Below, in pieces: positions 8,364 through 16,126 of a DNA stretch of 64,000 bases. Where the stretch lies: positions 1 to 64,000 of the forward strand of contig JANQQD010000310.1 of NCBI GenBank assembly GCA_028285185.1. Reading direction: 5' to 3'. The translations under genes were made by a program, and so were the position numbers. The notes beneath the pieces were generated by a model. The model was not told the DNA's origin and searched no databases. It worked only from the letters and a program-made list of their open reading frames with translations. Source of the DNA: Anaerolineae bacterium. GTDB taxonomy: Bacteria; Pseudomonadota; Alphaproteobacteria; DSM-16000; Inquilinaceae. Position 1 is the first letter of the stretch. Each line of letters opens with the position of its first letter.

Positions 8364-10073
8364 ATGGGCATTACTCCGCATCTCGTGCTGCGAGGCACGA
8401 CATATTGTTTTCGCATGGCTGTGCCGCGCCACCTGGTGAGAATGGTGGGCCGGGCTGAGGTCTCCACGTCTTTACGAACTGTTAACCGAAAGGAGGCGAC
8501 GCTAAGATGCCGTTACCTCAGCAATTCGTTGGACATGTTTTTTCGGGGGCTGTGCATGCAGAAAGGCCCGACATTCGAGGAGATTGACGCCGAGATAAAG
8601 GCTTACTTTCAGAAGGCCCTGAACTGGTCTTTGGAGTTCACAGAAGTCTTGATGGACGACATCACGCTGGACGCAGATACGGAAGCTGAGGGCCTGCCTA
8701 CTTTGATCAAGGATTTCCAAAGTCAGCTCAAGTCCGGCAGCTTTAGCCAAAGCGTCCAGAGCGACGCCCACGAGCTTCTGGCTCCACTCCTACCCAGCGG
8801 AGGCAAGGCTAATCTAGGGGCGATCAGACACGCCTGTCGCGGGATCGCGCTGGCCAAAATCGAACAGTATCGTCGGCTAATCGGTGATTTGACTGGCGAT
8901 TTTTCCGGCCTCGGCCAAGGCGATCCCCGATTTGCCGGTATGTTTGCAACGGGCTATCCGCCGATGAAGGGGGAAGAGGACCAATCTGGCAGCGAGACCT
9001 TGCAGTTAATTGCAACGCGTTTCCGCGATCACAAACAGGCAATCGGTGATGCCGCTAAGACAATTGCAGATTTCGATGTCACGATGCGGATCGTGTACGA
9101 GGTGATCCCGTCGAACCGTCCGATCCGAGCGGTCAGCGATGCGGATATTCGCGGGATCAGGGACCTACTCAAGCGGATGCCCCCGAACGCCCTCAAAGCC
9201 AAGGCGGCGGCTGGGAAAACCTTCTCACAACTCGCAGCTGAGAATGAGAAAGGTCCTTATCTAGCCTATGCCACGCAGGAAAAGAGGCTCAGGTTTTTCC
9301 GCACCATGCTGAACTGGGCCGCCGAGGAAGGCTATCTGGACACGGTTCCGGGGCAGAAAGTTGCCGTGGCCGGCAAAAAACAAAAGGCGCAGACGGGCGG
9401 CCCCTATTCTCGTGAGGACCTGCAAATCATATTCTCCACGCCTGTCTACACGGGACGCGCCAGCGAGGCGCGGGCAGGCACCAAGGGTGATCATGTCTTC
9501 AAAGATGCTAAGTTCTGGGTACCCTTAATTGGCTTGTTCTCAGGTATGCGGTTGGGTGAAATCGCACAGTTGCATCGGACCGATTTGAATTCCGTTGATG
9601 GGGTGTGGGTGTTCGACATCAACCGCTCCGAAGACGCCGACAAGAAGGTCAAGACTGACACCAGCCTGAGGCTGGTCCCGGTTCACCACACCTTGATTGA
9701 TTTAGGGCTCTTGGAACGCCGAGGCGACACCGCGCTTGGAAAGCAGCTCTTTCCAGAAGTCGAGCCGGGCAAGAACGGTTTCTACTCGCACAACTTCTCG
9801 AAATGGTGGAGTAGATACGGAAACACCTTTGGCTTCCACGGCGACAAGAAGGTATTTCACAGTTTCAGGCACCTGTTCACGGATGCCTTGCGCGACATAG
9901 AAGCGCCGGACTACATTCTCAAAGCGATCCTCGGTCACTCCGACAAGAGCATTACGGCCAGCTATGGTCACGGTGCAAAGCTGTCATTGCGGCAGTCATA
10001 TGTGGACAAGATCAGTTTTGATGTTCCCGCGTTAAATGACCTCATTGATCGGGAACGAGCAGTCGGAAAGTAG
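8364..10073 (+). CDS. Tyrosine-type integrase of the tRNA-Ser element (569 aa)
   Basis: Site-specific recombinase that would integrate and excise the element at tRNA-Ser. The N-terminus (HLVLRGTTYCFRMAVPRHL) matches the DUF6538-type domain seen in many alphaproteobacterial island integrases. A helical SAM-like core-binding region follows. The catalytic domain has SGMRLGEIAQLH (Arg I), HSFRHLF (HxxR) and GHSDKSITASYGH (second His and nucleophilic Tyr). The frame is open to a GTG at 8349, but the ATG at 8364 has GGAG nine bases upstream. The position directly after attL and reading away from the tRNA is standard. The catalytic set looks complete, so the enzyme may be active. Confidence 0.92.
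   Translation: MGITPHLVLRGTTYCFRMAVPRHLVRMVGRAEVSTSLRTVNRKEATLRCRYLSNSLDMFFRGLCMQKGPTFEEIDAEIKAYFQKALNWSLEFTEVLMDDITLDADTEAEGLPTLIKDFQSQLKSGSFSQSVQSDAHELLAPLLPSGGKANLGAIRHACRGIALAKIEQYRRLIGDLTGDFSGLGQGDPRFAGMFATGYPPMKGEEDQSGSETLQLIATRFRDHKQAIGDAAKTIADFDVTMRIVYEVIPSNRPIRAVSDADIRGIRDLLKRMPPNALKAKAAAGKTFSQLAAENEKGPYLAYATQEKRLRFFRTMLNWAAEEGYLDTVPGQKVAVAGKKQKAQTGGPYSREDLQIIFSTPVYTGRASEARAGTKGDHVFKDAKFWVPLIGLFSGMRLGEIAQLHRTDLNSVDGVWVFDINRSEDADKKVKTDTSLRLVPVHHTLIDLGLLERRGDTALGKQLFPEVEPGKNGFYSHNFSKWWSRYGNTFGFHGDKKVFHSFRHLFTDALRDIEAPDYILKAILGHSDKSITASYGHGAKLSLRQSYVDKISFDVPALNDLIDRERAVGK
9001..9014 (-). repeat. Copy 1 of 14-base palindrome-like repeat TGCAATTAACTGCA
   Basis: Inverted copy of the repeat found at 11093 and 12460. 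It lies inside the integrase coding region. The motif is a near-palindrome of the form TGCArTTAAyTGCA. Confidence 0.7.
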
Positions 10074-10082
10074 AACGCACAC

Positions 10083-11054
10083 GTGGCCATCAAAATAACC
10101 AAGAAAAAGGTGTCTGCGTATAACAAGTCCCAAACACCCCCAGAAACACCGGATAAAGCTCAGCCATTCATTGATCGAATGACTGTTGGTATCAACTTCT
10201 CACCAAATGCTGCATCGGAAGCCATACACAGTAATATCTGGTCCCAATTGGCAGACACGCAGACCTACCCACCGGCGAAGACATCGGGGGGATACAGCAA
10301 AGCGTGGCGCGTTGCTGTTGTCTCAGCAGTAAAGATGAAGCACCGCCCATTCATGCAATATCGGCACGCAAACAAATGCGCTGATCGCCTATCCCTCAGC
10401 TTCTCTCCACATGATTTAGGAGACCAAGGCCTTGGCGAAATGCACATCGCGCTGAAATCCATGGTCGATAATGGCTGGGACGCGTTCATAGACGCCGGGA
10501 TGATCAGCATGATCGAGGTATCAGTCGATCTGCCCGGCGTCTCGATGAGTAACCTGCACGTTCTGCCGCAGCAGACCACGACCGTTAAGACTTGGTCCAA
10601 TTCAGGACAGCTCGAAACGGTGATGTTTGGGAAGAAAAAGGGCAACCAGACGCGCATCTATGATCGTGCGCAAAAGCGGATGGCCAAGAAGCAGGCATGG
10701 GCGAAAGGTAAGGCAACGCGGGTAGAACGTGTGCTAAGATCACAAGCTCAGCCGGTTAAATTGCTCCCCAACCTCCCCAACGCTTTCTCCCATCTGGCAT
10801 TCGTTGATCTGCCGCCAACGCCACCACCGGGGGAACCCAAAGGAAAAGAGTATGTCTGGAACCTGTTCCGTGATGCAGTCCATGTGCGCGGGCTGCCCGT
10901 GGCTCTCAAAATGCTACCCGAAGACAGCTATCGAAAGAGATACAGAAAGTGGCTCGCCCAGCATACAAAACCGTGGTGGCAACCCGAGCAAATATGGCTT
11001 GGTTGGGAGCCAATGATTGAAAAGACCCGCCTTGCCAAGAAGGGTTGGTTCTAA
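10083..11054 (+). CDS. Rep-like protein (possible rolling-circle initiator), 323 aa
   Basis: Not recognised with certainty. It starts with GTG nine bases after the integrase stop, so the two are probably cotranscribed. The middle part resembles Rep_trans/pT181-type initiators: IEVSVDL (144-150), then RIYDRAQKR (191-199) and TRVERVLR (212-219), the positions where such proteins carry a YDK-type segment and an R-x-E strand. The C-terminus is Trp- and Lys-rich (KWLAQHTKPWWQPEQIW). No full HUH motif is evident. It might initiate replication of the excised element or act as a DNA-binding accessory to the integrase. A perfect hairpin follows the stop codon directly. Confidence 0.5.
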   Translation: MAIKITKKKVSAYNKSQTPPETPDKAQPFIDRMTVGINFSPNAASEAIHSNIWSQLADTQTYPPAKTSGGYSKAWRVAVVSAVKMKHRPFMQYRHANKCADRLSLSFSPHDLGDQGLGEMHIALKSMVDNGWDAFIDAGMISMIEVSVDLPGVSMSNLHVLPQQTTTVKTWSNSGQLETVMFGKKKGNQTRIYDRAQKRMAKKQAWAKGKATRVERVLRSQAQPVKLLPNLPNAFSHLAFVDLPPTPPPGEPKGKEYVWNLFRDAVHVRGLPVALKMLPEDSYRKRYRKWLAQHTKPWWQPEQIWLGWEPMIEKTRLAKKGWF

Positions 11055-11081
11055 GTGTCTCAGCGACAGTTTTTGAGACAC
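11055..11081. terminator. Inverted repeat after the Rep-like gene
   Basis: GTGTCTCA (11055-11062) and TGAGACAC (11074-11081) are perfect 8-base arms with an 11-base loop, beginning at the base after the stop. There is no T-run, so it may be a terminator or a protein-binding site. Confidence 0.4.
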
Positions 11082-11092
11082 CAGTGATTTTC

Positions 11093-11110
11093 TGCAATTA
11101 ACTGCAATCA
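11093..11110 (+). repeat. Copy 2 of TGCAATTAACTGCA repeat (18 bases identical to copy 3)
   Basis: Intergenic copy in the 235-base spacer between the Rep-like gene and the next gene. The identity with copy 3 extends to ATCA at the right. The rest of the spacer holds no other recognisable signal apart from the ribosome binding site of the next gene. Confidence 0.7.
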
Positions 11111-11289
11111 CAGCAACACATCCGAAATCGAAAGTGGAAATCCGACCGGGTTTTGCGGGGGCGAACCTAAGCCGAAATAAGGCCTACAGACCGTCATTCT
11201 GGCCGTTTTCCCTTCCATAGGTAGGCCACTGGGATACGCTTATAGAGGGTCAGATGTCCCTGATCCCCCTTGTTCCAAGGAGGGATCAT

Positions 11290-12387
11290 ATGGACACCAC
11301 GAAGAGAATAGACCCATTCCGCAACGCGTTGCTGGCGGAGGTAATTGACGGCGGGGACGTGGCTCCACCTCAGCCTCTAGACATATCGCCTTGGCTGGCG
11401 ATGAGCTTGCTCCAGAAGTCTGTCCGCCGAGGTCGCTGTGACCTTGCGTTGAAAGCTGCTGCCACCTTGCACCGAGATGCCCCGGATCGCCTGTGGCGAC
11501 GGCTCGGGGGCATTTCTTTCGAGGATATTGGCCTTGCCGATCTACAAGCCGTGGGGCTGACCACAGCCGCACTGACAGGCAAGCGGTTCCGCCGTGATCT
11601 AGGCGGGGACTGGAACGTCGCTTCGGTTGTGGTGCAGCGGCTGACGCGGAGCAGAAAGAGCCGTGCAAGCGATGATTTGTTCATGGCTCTGGAGACGCTA
11701 CCCGGTCTTGCCGTCGACCGCCGCACCCTCAGCGCCGAAACCAACCCCCGGCTGCGTCTGACCGCACTGACGACGCCCAGCCTGCACATTCGTGCCCTGT
11801 CCGTTTTGTTCCTGCTCGGCACCGACCGACCGGGGTGGAAGTTGCCCGCACGAAGGGGTGAAGTCGCGTTGGCGTTCGACCTATTGGACGAACTCGGCCC
11901 GGCCCCCACCACATTGGCGATCTGCCGCGAAGGCTACCGTAAGACGCAGGAGGCACTGCCTCCGCTGCTTGCGCTTCTGGCCTTGGAAAACGGGCTGCGG
12001 GACGAAACCACCGATGACCGAATGCCTGAAGAAGCGATGATCGGGCCGGTGCCGGGTTGGGCATTGGATATGTTCACCCGCGAAGGCAAATTTGCATTGA
12101 CCCGGTTGTTGGAGACAAATGCAGGCATAGCCGAATTTGCCCGTTCCATGGTTCCGAAGCAGAAGCAGGGTGGGTTCCTGGGGCAGGTTCTCTTTCGGGT
12201 CGAAGGCGGTGTTCTTGCCCGCCGTGTTGGGGGCGACCTCAGTGACCGGCTGCGCTCACAGCTTATGTTCGAGACGTTGGGGATAGACCCACTTGCCGCA
12301 GCTCAAGCGTTAGACCTGATGCGTCAGGATTTGCCACTGCTGAACTGCATTCGGCGGACAGTGGTCGGAGGGCAGCACAATGGGTAA
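11290..12387 (+). CDS. Protein resembling the C-terminal part of MgsA/RarA ATPases (365 aa)
   Basis: Residues about 30-85 (LLQKSVRRGRCDLALKAAAT then RLWRRLGGISFEDIGLADL) resemble the region behind the AAA+ domain of MgsA/RarA replication-fork proteins, where it serves in oligomerisation. No Walker A or B motif is present, so the ATPase part is absent and the protein cannot be a full RarA. The ATG at 11290 has AAGGAGG six bases upstream and is preferred to the earlier frame-open GTG. The stop overlaps the next recombinase gene by eight bases, which suggests translational coupling. It may be an accessory to recombination or replication of the element; this is inference. Confidence 0.55.
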   Translation: MDTTKRIDPFRNALLAEVIDGGDVAPPQPLDISPWLAMSLLQKSVRRGRCDLALKAAATLHRDAPDRLWRRLGGISFEDIGLADLQAVGLTTAALTGKRFRRDLGGDWNVASVVVQRLTRSRKSRASDDLFMALETLPGLAVDRRTLSAETNPRLRLTALTTPSLHIRALSVLFLLGTDRPGWKLPARRGEVALAFDLLDELGPAPTTLAICREGYRKTQEALPPLLALLALENGLRDETTDDRMPEEAMIGPVPGWALDMFTREGKFALTRLLETNAGIAEFARSMVPKQKQGGFLGQVLFRVEGGVLARRVGGDLSDRLRSQLMFETLGIDPLAAAQALDLMRQDLPLLNCIRRTVVGGQHNG

Positions 12388-13372
12388 CACCTTCGGCCCC
12401 TCCGATAACATTCACATATCGAAGCCTCAGACCCCGGTCAGAGCGAACGCCAGCCCGATTGCAATTAACTGCAATCATCCAGCGGATGCACGCCTGCACA
12501 AGCTGATCTCGGCCAGCCTCTCGGAAAACACCAAGCGGGCATACATGGGCGACCTAGCCCACTTCCTAGAGGCAGGCGGTGAACTCCCTGCATCCCCTGA
12601 CGATGTTGCTCTTTACCTCTCGCGCTTTGCTGACAAGCTGGCGGTGTCGACGCTGACCCGTCGTGTTGCGACACTGGGGAAAGTCCATAAGGCCAATTGT
12701 TGGCCGAACCCGTGTCAAACCGAACTGGTGAAGTCAGTCATGCGTGGCATCCAGCGGACGCATGGTGGAAATCAGCATCAGGCCAAGCCCCTCTGCCGTG
12801 AAGACCTGTTTCTGGTCCTCGACGCGATGGGAGAGACACGCAGGGACATCAGGGACAAAGCCTTGCTTCTGACCGGGTTCGCGGGAGGGTTTCGACGCTC
12901 CGAATTGGTGGGCTTGAACTGGTCCGATGTTGAAGAAGTCCGCGAAGGCGCGGTGATAACGCTGCGCCGTTCTAAGACCGATCAGACCGGGGTTGGGCGC
13001 AAGGTGGGGGTGCCCCTTGGGCGAACGCGGCATTGTCCGGTTCGCGCTTTGCTGGCTTGGCGTGATGTTGCTGGCAACATTGGGCAAGCGGTCTTTAGGC
13101 CAGTCGATTGGCTGGGTCGCATTCAGGATACCCGCCTGTCTGGTGAGGCTGTCCCGATCATTCTGCGAGAGCGAATGGTCGCAGCGGGGTTGGACCCAAC
13201 CGGGTTCTCCGGCCACTCGCTTCGAGCGGGATTTGCCACCAGCGCAGCTAAGGCGGGTGTCGCCTCCTACAAGATCAGGCAGCAAACTGGGCACAAGTCC
13301 GACGCGATGCTGGGCCGCTATATCCGCGACGGCGAACTGTTCGAGGGCAACGCGGCGGGGGTGCTTCTGTGA
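12380..13372 (+). CDS. Second tyrosine recombinase (330 aa)
   Basis: Phage-integrase family enzyme with a SAM-like core-binding domain (about 40-125) and a catalytic domain with FRRSEL (Arg172/173), HSLRAGF (His279, Arg282), GHKSD (His305) and Tyr314 in MLGRYIR. It is shorter than the main integrase and lacks its N-terminal domain. Its start overlaps the MgsA-C-like gene, so the two are probably made together. Proteins of this shape often sit as cargo recombinases in alphaproteobacterial elements and need not be the enzyme that integrates the island. Codons 27-32 lie over copy 3 of the 14-base repeat, so the gene may be under local control. Confidence 0.88.
   Translation: MGNTFGPSDNIHISKPQTPVRANASPIAINCNHPADARLHKLISASLSENTKRAYMGDLAHFLEAGGELPASPDDVALYLSRFADKLAVSTLTRRVATLGKVHKANCWPNPCQTELVKSVMRGIQRTHGGNQHQAKPLCREDLFLVLDAMGETRRDIRDKALLLTGFAGGFRRSELVGLNWSDVEEVREGAVITLRRSKTDQTGVGRKVGVPLGRTRHCPVRALLAWRDVAGNIGQAVFRPVDWLGRIQDTRLSGEAVPIILRERMVAAGLDPTGFSGHSLRAGFATSAAKAGVASYKIRQQTGHKSDAMLGRYIRDGELFEGNAAGVLL
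12460..12477 (+). repeat. Copy 3 of TGCAATTAACTGCA repeat
   Basis: The same 18 bases as copy 2, here inside the first part of the second recombinase gene. Confidence 0.7.
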
Positions 13373-13389
13373 GCGGCTGGAATAGGCCC

Positions 13390-13716
13390 TTACAGGCGCT
13401 TCCCGGCCAATGCCTCCACCTGCACCGCGACAACCTCAAGAACACCGTCAGAGACGCCCTGAGCGGCGGATTGGACACGTTGCAGCAGGAGGTCGCGCGG
13501 AGAGGCCGTTGGCGGTACTTCGAGGCCAAGAAGTTGATTGGGCGTAACACCCAGCGCCTCGGCGATCCGAACGAGTGTGGCGAGGTCAGGTTCCCGATCC
13601 CCGCTGACATAATGCGCATAGCGCCGCTCGCTGAGACCGCTACGCCGCGCAGCCTCAGCATTGGAGATACCCAGTTCCTCCGCTCGATTTCTCAAATTTC
13701 GACAAAACGCATCCAT
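13390..13716 (-). CDS. XRE-family HTH transcriptional regulator (108 aa)
   Basis: Cro/C1-type repressor. The helix-turn-helix lies at about residues 10-64 (EAARRSGLSERRYAHYVSGD, then LVRIAEALGVTPNQLLGLE). The frame is open to 13803, but that longer form would run through repeats that look like operators and would overlap the divergent gene. I therefore prefer the ATG at 13716, giving a protein that starts MDAFCRNLRNRAEEL. It points against the recombinase and away from the small exported protein. Its likely task is to repress itself and the divergent gene. Confidence 0.85.
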   Translation of the reverse strand: MDAFCRNLRNRAEELGISNAEAARRSGLSERRYAHYVSGDREPDLATLVRIAEALGVTPNQLLGLEVPPTASPRDLLLQRVQSAAQGVSDGVLEVVAVQVEALAGKRL

Positions 13717-13717
13717 A

Positions 13718-13788
13718 GGAACGTTTTGTTCTGGAAAAACGGAACGTTCCATGAACTTATCGGGGTGACACGTAAGCCCATTTTGTTC
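13718..13788. promoter_or_regulatory. Operator-like repeats between XRE gene and divergent exported protein
   Basis: GGAACGTT occurs at 13718 and again at 13741, where it forms the perfect palindrome GGAACGTTCC. TTTTGTTC occurs at 13724-13731 and again at 13781-13788. Such paired sites directly upstream of an XRE gene are typical of its own operators. Confidence 0.45.
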
Positions 13789-13802
13789 CTGAGAGGTGTT
13801 CA

Positions 13803-14210
13803 ATGAAAATCATGTTGTTTGCCTGCACTGTCGCAACGGCAATTGCGGTGACTGCTGTTTCAGCGCAGAACCGCGAAATCATTCAGATAAATGACGGTCA
13901 GCTGATCGTTTGTAGTAATCTTGCCGCTACGCAGACCATGTATGCGCTGGCTGCGAACAACAGAGTGCAGCATGTAGACGGGTGCTGGGTCATAGAAGCG
14001 CCGATGGAGGTTATCGTTCTGCAAGACGGTCCCCGCATCAGCAGCATCACGTACCGCAGGTTCAGGGGTGAGGACGTAATCGCGCAAATGATCGAGAATG
14101 GACTTTCGGAAGACAGTGAGAGTGTCCAACGGGTTCGCGACAATCCTTGGACGGAGTGGTATGCCCGCCCTGCCTGGGCATTCACTGCGTGGCTCGAACC
14201 GAGCGGCTAA
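13803..14210 (+). CDS. Small exported protein of unknown function (135 aa)
   Basis: Not recognised. Residues 1-21 (MKIMLFACTVATAIAVTAVSA) form a Sec signal peptide, so the mature part of about 114 residues is likely periplasmic. It contains two Cys (CSNLAATQ and DGCWVIEAP) that could form one disulfide. AGAGG lies upstream of the ATG. It is divergent from the XRE repressor and probably under its control. The 194 bases between its stop and the next gene hold no recognisable signal. Confidence 0.6.
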   Translation: MKIMLFACTVATAIAVTAVSAQNREIIQINDGQLIVCSNLAATQTMYALAANNRVQHVDGCWVIEAPMEVIVLQDGPRISSITYRRFRGEDVIAQMIENGLSEDSESVQRVRDNPWTEWYARPAWAFTAWLEPSG

Positions 14211-14404
14211 GGCGGAAGCGCCATGAATTCTAGGACCGTTGACGGACTGGGAAGGTAACAGGTCGCTATGCCCGTACGAAATTGATGGAAAAATCTGGCA
14301 AAAATCTACCCTGAGCGCAGACAGAGCTTCACAATCATTGCACCTGCTTGAGCTGCACACCATGACTGTGTGATGGTATACGTTGAGCGATGTAAGGGTG
14401 TTGA

Positions 14405-16126
14405 ATGGACGATAGAGATGACTTGAGGCGGACCATAGTCGAAGGAGATGCCGCCGGACGTCTTATCTCGACCATTCTTGACCTAGAATACAAAGATAGA
14501 AAGCAAGAACTCGGGGCTTTTCTAGCTGAGCTGCATAACGCAGGTGAAATTTCCCTGCTTTCCGCCACTAATCTTCGGGCAATTGAAGAACTTCAACACA
14601 ATAGCTTTTGGATGGTGTTTGGCGCGTTGTCTGACGCAATTGAGCATGTGACAGATGACTATCCCGCTGTTCAGCGATTTACTGAATGTTTGGTCGAAAG
14701 AGCAGGCAATGATGGGGCTTCTAACACACCATTTGTGTCATTCGTCCGTTGGTGCGAAAAACATCCCCCAAAGGCCAGAGAAATCATACTGGGTGCAAAA
14801 GACGGCCAAGCAGATTGCCAACGGTCTTGTGTTTTTGCTTTGCAAGGCCTCAATGACTTTGGGTGCTTGGTAGACTTTGTAGGGGACGGTAGAGCAGAAA
14901 TCCGATCCATTGGTTTTCGTGCCTTAGGAAGGCTCAAAAATATGACAACACAGGATGACCAAACCGGCATAGATGCTTGTCTGACGGAAATTCAGAACTC
15001 GTCTTCGGATGATGCGAGGAATGCTGCAATTGAAGCTGTCTTTCGCGTTTGGGACAATGACGCGACCGAAGAAAAATATAGGCAAGACGAGGTGATGAAG
15101 TCTCTTCTCGACAAGCCGACCGATGAAGACTTGGTGCGTCTGTGCGCGATGCTGTTTTATCACAAGAATGCATCCACAGAGAAAACCATCAGCGCGATAT
15201 TAAATAGGTCGCAAGGAATATCCTCAAGTTTCGAGGCAGCAAGTAACTGGATAGAAAGCGCCCTAACTTGGAAAGATGACCGTTGGTCGTTCAAGCAGGT
15301 AGTTGCATTCATGGAAGCCATGGTTCCGCGCTTTGAGCAGCCAGCAAAAAGCAAGCAGTTCCACAGCTTTATCGAATGGGTTTTTGCTGACCCTAAAAAT
15401 TCGTCATATTTATTTGCCCGATGGCTTAATTCTGGCGACTTTTCCTTGTGCAGCTTCCTAGCTGAGATGATCAGCAGCGGTGACAAGGGAACCGCGCTAG
15501 CACTCCAGCCGCAAGACTTACCCCACGAAGCCGTCGATCAAGTCTTCCTAGCCAGAAAATGTATAGGGTTCCTCTGGCTGCATGAGATTACAGCGGCCTC
15601 CATTCTCCTTAGTCTTGTTGAACATGGGCATCCCGATGCCGTTCCTGAGATCGAAGGACTGCTTTGGGAGCCGCTTCTGCTTAGCTACTCTAGTGAGCTT
15701 AGGCCGTATCTTGAGCAGCAGGCGTCTAGTGCTTCTCCGACTGTAGCTAAGGCATCTCAAGACCTAACAGCACGACACAAGGCGTATATTGAGGGATTGC
15801 AGAACGCGGAGGAGATAAGCGAGCTCGAACCTTCAAATGAAGCGAGGCGAGCAGCTGCGATCAAAGACCACCAGCGGAACACCGATATTCAAAAGCAAGC
15901 TCGGCAGATGTCAGTGTTTGCTAGTTTGGTTCACAACGTCACAATGCTATACGGAAGCAAGAGTTTGACCATGATCACGGGTACCGACGGCCAACGGTTT
16001 CCAAGCATTAGCCCACTGAGCGAACACTCCTACAGCTTTGAGTTCCCTCGGTTGTCGGTCGTTGACCCGGTTGGGTTTAATGCTTTTCTGACGATTTGTA
16101 GGGTCGAGCAGAGAAAAGTAAAATGA
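14405..16126 (+). CDS. Large alpha-helical protein with HEAT-like repeats, cargo gene 1 (573 aa)
   Basis: Not recognised. The sequence is almost entirely helical; residues about 135-220 (FALQGLNDFG, IRSIGFRALGRLKN, RNAAIEAVFRVWDND) have the spacing of HEAT-like repeats. No nucleotide-binding motif or membrane segment is seen. The C-terminal 60 residues look like a separate beta-containing domain (YGSKSLTMITGTDGQRFPS). The stop overlaps the next start by four bases (ATGA), so the two are surely one translational unit. GC content is visibly lower than in neighbouring core genes. Its place at the end of an integrated element, beside a nuclease-like partner, suggests a defence or stability role, which is inference. 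Confidence 0.6.
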   Translation: MDDRDDLRRTIVEGDAAGRLISTILDLEYKDRKQELGAFLAELHNAGEISLLSATNLRAIEELQHNSFWMVFGALSDAIEHVTDDYPAVQRFTECLVERAGNDGASNTPFVSFVRWCEKHPPKAREIILGAKDGQADCQRSCVFALQGLNDFGCLVDFVGDGRAEIRSIGFRALGRLKNMTTQDDQTGIDACLTEIQNSSSDDARNAAIEAVFRVWDNDATEEKYRQDEVMKSLLDKPTDEDLVRLCAMLFYHKNASTEKTISAILNRSQGISSSFEAASNWIESALTWKDDRWSFKQVVAFMEAMVPRFEQPAKSKQFHSFIEWVFADPKNSSYLFARWLNSGDFSLCSFLAEMISSGDKGTALALQPQDLPHEAVDQVFLARKCIGFLWLHEITAASILLSLVEHGHPDAVPEIEGLLWEPLLLSYSSELRPYLEQQASSASPTVAKASQDLTARHKAYIEGLQNAEEISELEPSNEARRAAAIKDHQRNTDIQKQARQMSVFASLVHNVTMLYGSKSLTMITGTDGQRFPSISPLSEHSYSFEFPRLSVVDPVGFNAFLTICRVEQRKVK

